Positions 1-7,006 of a DNA stretch of 64,000 bases are shown here, in pieces; the first letter of the stretch is position 1; every line of letters starts with the position of its first letter. Source of the DNA: Mucilaginibacter xinganensis (lineage in GTDB: Bacteria > Bacteroidota > Bacteroidia > Sphingobacteriales > Sphingobacteriaceae); contig NZ_CP022743.1 in assembly GCF_002257585.1 (NCBI RefSeq), positions 1,426,001 through 1,490,000 of the forward strand. Reading direction: 5' to 3'. The position numbers and the translations under genes were made by a program. The notes under the pieces are model-generated. The model saw nothing but the letters and a program-made list of their open reading frames with translations, was not told where the DNA came from and ran no database searches.

Positions 1-2
1 GG

Positions 3-314
3 CCGGCTGTTATATCAACTACCAAGGTTAGCGTTGCAAAACCTGACGACAAGCTGTTGAGCAACGTATCGGTATATCCCAACCCGGTTACCGATCAAAT
101 TAATTTAAAATACGAAATATCGCGTTCATCAAACGTTACCATAAAGGTAGTGGATGTTTTGGGCAATGAGATCATAACACTTTACAACCAACGCGTTGAA
201 CCCGGTGAGAAAAATTTTACCTATCCGCTTAACAGCAAACTTGCCCGGGGCTTTTATTTTTTAAGGGTTGTTGCCGGTACAGAATCGGTAATTAAACGGA
301 TCTCGGTACTTTAG
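3..314 (+). CDS. T9SS type A sorting domain, C-terminal fragment of a secreted protein
   Basis: Only the 3' end of this gene lies in the window; the frame is open from base 3 to the TAG at 312-314. The visible residues include VSVYPNPVTDQINLKY, then a beta-rich stretch with KVVDVLGNEI, and end in ISVL after a lone Lys-Arg. This is the usual make-up of the type A C-terminal domain that directs proteins through the type IX secretion system (YPNP motif, short beta-sandwich, basic residue near the end). The cargo domain is upstream and unknown. PorT, a T9SS component, is encoded at 37367-38101. An internal TTG at 57 is not a start. Confidence 0.9.
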   Translation, partial: PAVISTTKVSVAKPDDKLLSNVSVYPNPVTDQINLKYEISRSSNVTIKVVDVLGNEIITLYNQRVEPGEKNFTYPLNSKLARGFYFLRVVAGTESVIKRISVL

Positions 315-430
315 GCCTGATCTGTACGCATAGTTACCCATCAAGCCGGCTCAAACTTTTTGAGCTTTAATTTCAAAAAAAATATCCTGAAATCTTTTAA
401 TCCTATAAATCTTAGTTTAATTTCGGCTTT

Positions 431-1042
431 ATGAAGATAATAGCCATTGGCCGCAATTACGCAGAGCATGCTAAAGAGCTGAATAACCCCGTTCCGGGCG
501 TTCCGGTTATTTTTATGAAGCCCGATACGGCCTTGCTGAAAGATAACAAGCCTTTTTATCATCCTGATTTTTCGGAAGATATTCACCATGAGATTGAGAT
601 CGTAATAAAGATCAGCAAAGAGGGGAAGCACATCAGCGAGCAATTTGCCAATAACTATTTTGAAGAAATTGCCCTGGGAGTTGACTTTACCGCCCGCGAC
701 ATCCAATCGCGGCATAAAGAAAAAGGATTGCCCTGGGAGCTTGCCAAAGCCTTTGATAACTCGGCCCCGATAAGTGCTTTTGTGCCTAAGGCACAATTTG
801 CCGACCTGAAGAACATCAACTTTAAACTGGATGTTAATGGCGGGGAACGACAGACGGGCAATACTTCGAACATGCTTTTTTCGTTCCAGTACATTATTGC
901 ATTTGTTTCCAAATACATCACCCTTAAAAAGGGAGACCTCATTTTTACAGGTACACCTCAAGGGGTAGCTAAGGTAAATGTTGGCGACAGACTGGAAGGA
1001 TATCTTGAGGATGTAAAAATGCTCGATTTCCTGGTGAAGTAA
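431..1042 (+). CDS. Fumarylacetoacetate hydrolase (FAH) family protein
   Basis: A 203-residue single-domain FAH-fold enzyme. Members hydrolyse or decarboxylate/tautomerise acylpyruvate-type 2-oxo acids in the cytosol. Visible marks are GRNYAEHAKEL at the start, the metal-binding HHEIE segment (Glu54, Glu56), GVDFTARD with Asp85, WELAKAFDNSAPIS around 102-115 and the C-terminal GDLIFTGTPQGV. The length matches the short acylpyruvase (YcgM/FAHD1-like) group rather than full-length human-type FAH. TAATTTCG, one base off the TAnnTTTG promoter element, lies just before the ATG. The exact substrate cannot be told from sequence. Confidence 0.93.
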   Translation: MKIIAIGRNYAEHAKELNNPVPGVPVIFMKPDTALLKDNKPFYHPDFSEDIHHEIEIVIKISKEGKHISEQFANNYFEEIALGVDFTARDIQSRHKEKGLPWELAKAFDNSAPISAFVPKAQFADLKNINFKLDVNGGERQTGNTSNMLFSFQYIIAFVSKYITLKKGDLIFTGTPQGVAKVNVGDRLEGYLEDVKMLDFLVK

Positions 1043-1118
1043 CAGGGACTATCATTAATCAAAACGTTTAAACTTTGCAATCTTACCACCTTTCAACAAA
1101 ATAGCGTTGAAGATAAGT

Positions 1119-2837
1119 ATGAGTAAAAAATATTTTAGTGCTTTTTTTATTATATCCTGCTGTTGTTTTAACCTGTTTGCACAGGGGCCCATTCAAAGCA
1201 GGCAATACCCGCAAAACTTTTTCCGATACCCGCTTGATCTGCCGCCGTCAACTGCCGGCTCTTTTGGTGAGCTAAGGGGGGCACACTTTCACTCGGGGCT
1301 CGATTTTAAAACCAACCAGCAAACCGGCTACCCGGTACATGCTGCTTATGATGGGTACGTATCCCGTTTGCGCATCCAGTTTGGCGGTTTCGGTCATGCT
1401 ATTTATATCACCCATCCTAACGGCTTTACCACTGTTTACGGGCATGTTAAAACGTTTACCCCGGCCATGGCTAAAATCATCAGGGATGAACAATACAGAC
1501 AGCACAGCTTTGAGGTTGATATAAAACTTGACCCATTACAGCTAATGGTTTGCCAGGGCGAAGTTATTGCCATGTCGGGCAATGAGGGGGCCTCAGCTGG
1601 TCCGCACCTGCATTTTGAGATCAGGGACACGCAAACGGAAGAAACAATTAACCCGCAGTTGTTTGGCTTAACTATTCCTGACAGGGTGCCGCCGTCAATT
1701 ACGGCTATCGGCATATACCACCTTGACGGGAATCCGTTTAGCGAAAATACCCGGCGGCAGTTTTTTGGGGTTACCGGCAGCAATGGCAATTATCATTTAA
1801 TCAGTCCGCAGGTAGTTAATTTAACCGGGCAAATTGGTTTCGGCATCAGTACCAATGATATGACCAGCGTATCGCCAAACCATAATGGCATTTATTCGTG
1901 CGAGTTAAAGCTTGACGGTAAAACCGTTTATACTTTTGCAGTTGAACGCTTCGCATTTGATCAAACCCATGCCATAAACGCTTATATCGACTATCCCGAG
2001 CTGATGAAAACCCACCGGTGGATTCAGAAGTGCTTCCTGTTACCGGGCAGTAAAATCTCGCTTTACCCGCAATCGGTAAACAGGGGACTAATTGATTTTA
2101 ATGATGGCGGGACGCATGATGTACAGTATGTGGTTAAGGACGTAGCCGGCAATACATCAACCTTAAATTTAAAAGTTAAGGCCGGGAGTGCAGATAATAC
2201 GCTTTCCATTATTAAAACTGGTGGAAACTTATTTCACTACGATCAGAAAAACGAGTTTGGCAACGATAAAGTTAAGGTGGTGATTATGCCCGGCAACCTT
2301 TACGATGATTTGCTGTTTACCTACAAAATATTGCCCAAAAGGCAGGGAGCTTTTTCGGCAACGCACAGCATCCATAACAAGTTTACCCCCGTACATGACA
2401 GTTATGAACTCTGGATAAAGCCCGACAGCAATATTGGTAAATATGCCGATAAGGCTGTGATAGTTAGTACCGACGGGGCCATGGCGGGTGGCACTTACCA
2501 GGATGGCTATATTAAAGCGCAGCCGCATACCTTTGGTGATTTTTTTATTAAGCTGGATACCGTTGCGCCGGTTATTATTCCGTTAAATATTAAACCCAAT
2601 GCTAACATGGCTGCGGCTAAAGGGATATTTTTCAGGATGAGTGATAACCTATCGGGCATAAGATCATATACAGGTAAAATTGACGGCAAATGGGTGCTTA
2701 TGGAATGGGATTTTAAAAGTAAAGTTCTGGGTTATAGCTTTAATACCGATATTGCACCGGGTAAACATATATTTGAATTAACTGTTAGCGATAATAAAAA
2801 TAATAGTAAATACTTTACAGCAGCTTTTAACAGATAA
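1119..2837 (+). CDS. Secreted M23 family metallopeptidase
   Basis: A 572-residue protein with a signal peptide (MSKKYFSAFFIISCCCFNLFAQ) and an N-terminal LytM/M23 zinc endopeptidase domain. The zinc ligands are visible as HSGLD (His58, Asp62) and HLHFE (His163, His165). The family cleaves peptide cross-links in peptidoglycan. The remaining roughly 390 residues are a beta-rich C-terminal region without a recognised catalytic motif. I chose the ATG at 1119 because the open frame begins with a TTG at 1107 that would add four residues in front of the signal peptide. The bcp gene follows after 2 nt, so the two are probably cotranscribed. Confidence 0.92.
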   Translation: MSKKYFSAFFIISCCCFNLFAQGPIQSRQYPQNFFRYPLDLPPSTAGSFGELRGAHFHSGLDFKTNQQTGYPVHAAYDGYVSRLRIQFGGFGHAIYITHPNGFTTVYGHVKTFTPAMAKIIRDEQYRQHSFEVDIKLDPLQLMVCQGEVIAMSGNEGASAGPHLHFEIRDTQTEETINPQLFGLTIPDRVPPSITAIGIYHLDGNPFSENTRRQFFGVTGSNGNYHLISPQVVNLTGQIGFGISTNDMTSVSPNHNGIYSCELKLDGKTVYTFAVERFAFDQTHAINAYIDYPELMKTHRWIQKCFLLPGSKISLYPQSVNRGLIDFNDGGTHDVQYVVKDVAGNTSTLNLKVKAGSADNTLSIIKTGGNLFHYDQKNEFGNDKVKVVIMPGNLYDDLLFTYKILPKRQGAFSATHSIHNKFTPVHDSYELWIKPDSNIGKYADKAVIVSTDGAMAGGTYQDGYIKAQPHTFGDFFIKLDTVAPVIIPLNIKPNANMAAAKGIFFRMSDNLSGIRSYTGKIDGKWVLMEWDFKSKVLGYSFNTDIAPGKHIFELTVSDNKNNSKYFTAAFNR

Positions 2838-2839
2838 CA

Positions 2840-3301
2840 ATGGCAACACTTAAAGAAGGCGATAAAGCCCCTGATTTTACCGCTAAAGATCAAAATGGCA
2901 AAACAGTTTCCTTAACAGATTTTAAAGGAAAAAATGTGATCCTTTATTTTTATCCGAAAGACGATACCCCGGGCTGCACGGCCGAAGCCTGCAGTTTCAG
3001 GGATAATTACCAGTCAATGCTGGGCCAGGGATTTGAAGTTATTGGTGTAAGCACCGATGATGAAAAATCGCACAAAAAGTTCGAAACCAAGTATAGCCTG
3101 CCATTTCCTTTGATTGCAGATACCGATAAAACCATTAACGAAGCCTATGGGGTTTGGGTTGAAAAAAACATGTACGGCAAAAAGTACATGGGTACCGCAC
3201 GTAAAACCTTTTTAATAAGCGCCGATGGCACCATTAAAAAGATAATTGATAAGGTTGATACCAAAAATTCATCGCAGCAGGTGCTTGACCTTTTGCAATA
3301 G
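2840..3301 (+). CDS. bcp: Thioredoxin-dependent thiol peroxidase (Bcp/PrxQ)
   Basis: A 153-residue atypical 2-Cys peroxiredoxin that reduces hydrogen peroxide and organic hydroperoxides in the cytosol, with thioredoxin as electron donor. The peroxidatic Cys46 and resolving Cys51 sit in TPGCTAEAC, the alpha2-helix spacing of the Bcp/PrxQ subgroup; YFYPKDDTPGC and GVSTDDEKSHKKF are also typical. It starts 2 nt after the M23 peptidase stop. A thioredoxin gene that could serve it is at 15345-15665. Confidence 0.97.
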   Translation: MATLKEGDKAPDFTAKDQNGKTVSLTDFKGKNVILYFYPKDDTPGCTAEACSFRDNYQSMLGQGFEVIGVSTDDEKSHKKFETKYSLPFPLIADTDKTINEAYGVWVEKNMYGKKYMGTARKTFLISADGTIKKIIDKVDTKNSSQQVLDLLQ

Positions 3302-3353
3302 CGTTATTTGTTGCTAAAGAGCAGAAACAGGTACGCGAATTGCATAAGAAAAA

Positions 3354-3377
3354 TATTATTATTGTTTGATAATAATA
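3354..3377. other. All-A/T hairpin upstream of the ECF sigma gene
   Basis: TATTATTAT and ATAATAATA form a 9-bp perfect inverted repeat around a TGTTTG loop, 36 nt before the sigma factor ATG. It has no G/C pairs, so it is a weak terminator at best. It may be an operator or simply part of an A/T-rich promoter region. Confidence 0.35.
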
Positions 3378-3412
3378 AATAACAAATAAAATATAAGTTT
3401 AATTATTGTTAC

Positions 3413-3967
3413 ATGCCTAAAGAGGTTGACGACGCAGAGATATTAAGCAAGTTTCAGGATGAGAAAACCCGGAACGAGGCATTTAACATGCTGCTTAAAA
3501 AATATCAGCAAAAAATATACTGGCACGTGCGCCGCATGGTAATTGACCATGATGACGCGGATGACCTGGTGCAGGATGTTTTTATAAAGATCTGGAAGAA
3601 TTTAGCCGGTTTCAGGAGCGATGCACAGTTGTACACCTGGATGTACCGCATAGCAACCAATGAATGCATTACCTTTTTGAATAAGAAAAAGCAAAAAAAC
3701 AATGTATCAATTGACGATATGCCCTACGACCTGGCAGACACACTGGCTGATTCGACTTATTTTAATGGCGACGCAGCCCAGCGTAAGTTACAGGAAGCAT
3801 TGTTGACGCTGCCCGAAAAGCAAAAGCTGGTATTTAATATGAAGTATTATGAAGATATGAAGTACGAAGAAATATCGCAGGTGCTGGGTACCAGCGTGGG
3901 CGCGTTAAAGGCTTCTTTTCACCTTGCGGTAAAAAAAATTGAAGCACATCTATTGGGTAGAGATTAA
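3413..3967 (+). CDS. ECF-type RNA polymerase sigma factor
   Basis: A 184-residue sigma-70 family protein with regions 2 and 4 only. Region 2 shows DADDLVQDVFIKIWKN and the FRSDAQLYTWMYRIATNEC segment. Region 4 shows LPEKQKLVFNMKYYEDMKYEEIS followed by the helix-turn-helix VLGTSVGALKASFHLAVKKIE. It would direct RNA polymerase to an envelope- or stress-related regulon. The next two genes, a membrane-anchored repeat protein and a secreted helical protein, look like its regulators. Their regulatory role is inferred from order and topology. Confidence 0.95.
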   Translation: MPKEVDDAEILSKFQDEKTRNEAFNMLLKKYQQKIYWHVRRMVIDHDDADDLVQDVFIKIWKNLAGFRSDAQLYTWMYRIATNECITFLNKKKQKNNVSIDDMPYDLADTLADSTYFNGDAAQRKLQEALLTLPEKQKLVFNMKYYEDMKYEEISQVLGTSVGALKASFHLAVKKIEAHLLGRD

Positions 3968-4018
3968 TTTTAAATAAATTTTAAACCTTTTGCTATTAGT
4001 TCTATCTATAAGTACGAT

Positions 4019-4768
4019 ATGAAGAGTGATATGGAAAATAAAGATTGGCTAGACGAATATATGTCACTTAAACAGATTAATCCTGATAATCCGTTTACAG
4101 TGCCGGCCGGTTATTTTGACGACCTCGGAGATCGAATTGTAGCATTCAGAAATTTAGATGAATTAAAAGACAAGGGATTTTCAGACGGTTTTACGGTTCC
4201 GGAAAATTATTTTGAGGAACTTACCGGTAACATACAAAGCAGGATAGCGGTTGAAAGTACCGTAAATTTAGATGAGCCTGGCTTTGCTGTGCCCGAGGGA
4301 TATTTTGAGGGCCTGCAGCAGCAGATTCAGAGCCGCATATTTGTGGAAGAAGCGTTAGGCGAACCCGCCGAACAGTTTACTGTTCCGGAGGGTTATTTTA
4401 ATAAATTAACTGCAAATATTTTAGACAAAACGGTTAACGAAGGGCAAAACCAGCCAGTTGTTAAAAACCGCGGGATCATCAGGAGGTTATATACTTCAAC
4501 CGCGTTTAAATATGCTACTGCAGCTTGTTTTGCACTGGCTTTGGGCGGTGGTATATTGTTAAGCGAGCTTACTGGTTCTGTTGTTGAGCATAAGGGTACT
4601 TTTTTGCACCAGGAGTTATCAGGTGTGCCGGTAGATGATATAAAGAGCTACCTGGAATTGAATCTTGACCCGTCAGATACTCAGCAAAAAGTTGCCGCTG
4701 ATGACGTATCAATTGACGATGTGAGTTTGGAAAATGCTTTACAAAAGGATATAAGTAACGCACAGTAA
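4019..4768 (+). CDS. Putative anti-sigma factor with four F-x-VP-x-GYF repeats and one TM helix
   Basis: A 249-residue protein. Four copies of the motif F(T/A)VP(A/E)(G/N)YF..L begin at residues 26, 58, 89 and 120, a spacing of 31-32 residues. A hydrophobic helix at about 160-180 (ATAACFALALGGGILLSEL) follows, leaving about 70 residues outside the membrane, acidic towards the end. The N-terminus would be cytoplasmic, next to the sigma factor encoded 51 bp upstream. I infer an anti-sigma or sigma-sequestering role from position and topology. It has no zinc-binding HxxxCxxC motif of the usual anti-sigma domain. Confidence 0.7.
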   Translation: MKSDMENKDWLDEYMSLKQINPDNPFTVPAGYFDDLGDRIVAFRNLDELKDKGFSDGFTVPENYFEELTGNIQSRIAVESTVNLDEPGFAVPEGYFEGLQQQIQSRIFVEEALGEPAEQFTVPEGYFNKLTANILDKTVNEGQNQPVVKNRGIIRRLYTSTAFKYATAACFALALGGGILLSELTGSVVEHKGTFLHQELSGVPVDDIKSYLELNLDPSDTQQKVAADDVSIDDVSLENALQKDISNAQ

Positions 4769-4777
4769 TTAATTTAA

Positions 4778-5269
4778 ATGGGTAAGCTGGTAAGAATTGT
4801 TTTTGGGGTATTAATTATAACTGCTTTGGGATACCAGGGTTATGGGCAGCATCGTATACTTGTGCAGCGTTTTAACCCGGTAACGCGTCCCGCTGCACGA
4901 AATGCAAAGCCTAAAGCTGTAAGGAAAATGCAGGCCGTTAAAGAAGGGTTTTTAAGCAAGCAATTAGATCTTACCCAGCAGGAAGCCAAAGCATTTTGGC
5001 CGGTTTACCGTAAATATAACGAGGAGCTTACTGCTGTGCGCATTTTGAAAAGAATAAACAACTCCAGCTCAACGGCTGATGGTCCAAAGCAGGTTGATCT
5101 TGATTTGAAATACGAATCGCAGATAGTGGATATTAAAAAGCACTATAAGGATGAGTTCTACAAAATACTGCCACCCGAAAAAGTGAGTGTGCTTTACAAA
5201 AGCGAACGCGAGTTTAATGACGAAGTGCTGAAACAACTTACCGAACGCAGCGTTAGGGCAGGGGACTAG
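4778..5269 (+). CDS. Secreted helical protein, Spy/CpxP-like sensor of the sigma module
   Basis: A 163-residue protein with an N-terminal signal peptide (MGKLVRIVFGVLIITALGYQ, cleavage probably after YGQ). The mature part is charged and helical, with LSKQLDLTQQEAKAFWPVYRKYNEEL-type sequence. The LTxxEAxxFWPVY pattern recurs in small periplasmic proteins of this phylum and resembles the LTxxQ motif of Spy/CpxP chaperones. It starts 9 nt after the putative anti-sigma gene, so the three genes form one unit. A role as periplasmic sensor or feedback partner is inference. Confidence 0.65.
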   Translation: MGKLVRIVFGVLIITALGYQGYGQHRILVQRFNPVTRPAARNAKPKAVRKMQAVKEGFLSKQLDLTQQEAKAFWPVYRKYNEELTAVRILKRINNSSSTADGPKQVDLDLKYESQIVDIKKHYKDEFYKILPPEKVSVLYKSEREFNDEVLKQLTERSVRAGD

Positions 5270-5277
5270 TCTTTTTA

Positions 5278-5294
5278 GTTCAACCGGGTTGAAC
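5278..5294. other. Short perfect palindrome in the gap before the aminotransferase gene
   Basis: GTTCAACC and GGTTGAAC flank a single G. It is too tightly closed for a good RNA hairpin and has no T-tract, so it fits a DNA-binding dyad better than a terminator. Nothing links it to a regulator. Confidence 0.3.
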
Positions 5295-5392
5295 CCCTAC
5301 AGCCTACAGCAATCGGCATGCGCAATTACTGCGTAAAGTACAATTTGTCTTTTGGATGATGATGAGCTTCCCAGAGTTTCGGACTTTTCCCT

Positions 5393-5400
5393 TATTTTTG
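5393..5400 (+). promoter_or_regulatory. TATTTTTG -7 element, 4 nt before the aminotransferase ATG
   Basis: The sequence matches the Bacteroidota -7 consensus TAnnTTTG. Only GCAG plus C separates it from the ATG at 5405, so a transcript starting at the usual distance would begin at or next to the start codon. No good TTTG -33 box is seen at 19-23 nt upstream. Confidence 0.5.
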
Positions 5401-5404
5401 CAGC

Positions 5405-6592
5405 ATGCCCACCCTCCGACAACTTTTTTTAGCCAACAACGCGCAAACCACTGATTTTCCTTTATTGCTGGAGTTTGAGCGTGCCGAAGGTATCTATATG
5501 TACAACAAGGAAGGGAAAGGGTACATTGACCTGATCTCGGGCATTGGGGTAAGTAACCTTGGCCACAGCAACCCCGCGGTGGTAAAAGCGATAAAAGATC
5601 AGGTTGACAAATATATGCACCTGATGGTGTACGGCGAATATGTGCAAACCCCGCAGGTACGCTTCGCCGAAAAATTAGTTTCGCTGCTGCCCACGCATCT
5701 GCAATCTGTTTATTTCACCAATTCAGGTTCTGAAGCGCTGGAAGGAGCTTTAAAGCTGGCCAAGCGTTATACCGGCAGGTATGAAGTGGTCGCCTTTAAA
5801 AACTCATATCACGGCAGTACACACGGCGCACTGAGCGTTATGGGTAACGAGGATTTTAAGCAGGCCTACCGCCCCTTATTGCCGGGAATAAGCTTTATAA
5901 ACTTTAACCATACCGCCGGCCTTAAAAAAATAACCGATAAAACAGCCTGTGTAATCGTTGAAACCGTGCAGGGTGAGGCAGGTATAAGAGTGCCCGATTT
6001 CGCTTATATGCAGGCTTTGCGCAACAGGTGTAATGAAACTGGCACATTGCTGATACTGGATGAGATCCAGGCTGCGTTTGGGCGCACAGGTAAGCTATTT
6101 GCATTTGAGCATTTTGGCATCGAGCCTGATATTTTATTGCTGGCAAAGGCTTTAGGCGGGGGAATGCCTGTGGGTGCCTTTGTTTCATCGAACAAAATAA
6201 TGGAAGCGCTGAAGGAAAATCCAATCCTCGGGCATATTACCACCTTTGGCGGCCACCCGGTATGCTGCGCCGCCGGACTTGCAGCTTTAGAAGTTTTACT
6301 GAAGGAGAACCTTATTGCCGGAGTTGCCGAAAAAGAGGCGCTGTTTAAAAAGCTGCTTGTTCACCCGGCTATTAAGCAGGTGCGCGGAAAGGGGCTAATG
6401 CTGGCTGCCGAGTTTGAAAGCTTTGAGCTGAACAAAAAAATTATTGACCGCTGTATTGAAAACGGTGTAATAACAGATTGGTTTTTACATTGCAGCAACT
6501 CCATGCGCATAGCGCCGCCGCTGGTTATAACCCTTAACGAAATTGAGAAGGCCTGCGGGGTGATCATGGAGGCGATAACTTATTACAGTTAA
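5405..6592 (+). CDS. Class III aminotransferase (acetylornithine/4-aminobutyrate type)
   Basis: A 395-residue PLP-dependent fold-type I aminotransferase. Visible are TNSGSEALEGALKLAKRYTG (phosphate-binding region, 105-124), Asp219 in LILDEIQAAFGRTGK (pyridine-nitrogen contact) and the Schiff-base Lys248 in LLLAKALGGGMPVGAF. The family moves amino groups from omega-amino donors to 2-oxoglutarate; acetylornithine, GABA and ornithine aminotransferases cannot be told apart here. It stands alone with its own promoter element, not in an arginine operon, so the substrate is left open. Confidence 0.93.
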   Translation: MPTLRQLFLANNAQTTDFPLLLEFERAEGIYMYNKEGKGYIDLISGIGVSNLGHSNPAVVKAIKDQVDKYMHLMVYGEYVQTPQVRFAEKLVSLLPTHLQSVYFTNSGSEALEGALKLAKRYTGRYEVVAFKNSYHGSTHGALSVMGNEDFKQAYRPLLPGISFINFNHTAGLKKITDKTACVIVETVQGEAGIRVPDFAYMQALRNRCNETGTLLILDEIQAAFGRTGKLFAFEHFGIEPDILLLAKALGGGMPVGAFVSSNKIMEALKENPILGHITTFGGHPVCCAAGLAALEVLLKENLIAGVAEKEALFKKLLVHPAIKQVRGKGLMLAAEFESFELNKKIIDRCIENGVITDWFLHCSNSMRIAPPLVITLNEIEKACGVIMEAITYYS

Positions 6593-7006
6593 TATTTGCT
6601 TTAATTTCGACCGATGAATATAAGGCGCAAATAAAGCGTACATTGGTAAATAGTCTTTAAAATCTTTAATCGGGTTCTCGCAGCCCAGATTTAAAGATCC
6701 TTCCTTTTTTATAATTACCAGTAATAATGTCTTATCAATATTATTACAATCCCTGAATTATCCTCCAAGTTAAACTTGGTATGGTTTGTGACAACTATAC
6801 AGAATACCTCGTTATTGGCCATTTTAAGGTCATATTGATTGATTGTTGCATAAAAATGCAGCGTTTTTTGGTCACCGCATTAAACAATTAATTAACACCG
6901 GGGTTATTAAGTTACATCTATTTACAGAAAACCAGGCCATAACAAGCGGCCGAAATATACAAGTAAGCTTGTGATGGCTTTGTTGCCATTTAAATTAAAT
7001 GAAAGA
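6593..7006. other. Intergenic region before the GT4-GT4 pair
   Basis: About 410 bp without a credible gene. It is A/T-rich with no strong inverted repeat or clear TAnnTTTG element. It probably holds the promoter and a long leader of the glycosyltransferase pair, but I cannot place either. Confidence 0.5.

Noticed and set aside
341..961. A 206-codon frame on the minus strand opposite the FAH gene
   Set aside because: It is the shadow of the plus-strand FAH gene, which has clear motifs.
4778..5269. Toxin-antitoxin or phage origin of the sigma trio
   Set aside because: The sigma, TM repeat protein and secreted helical protein look like a regulatory module; no toxin motifs or phage genes.
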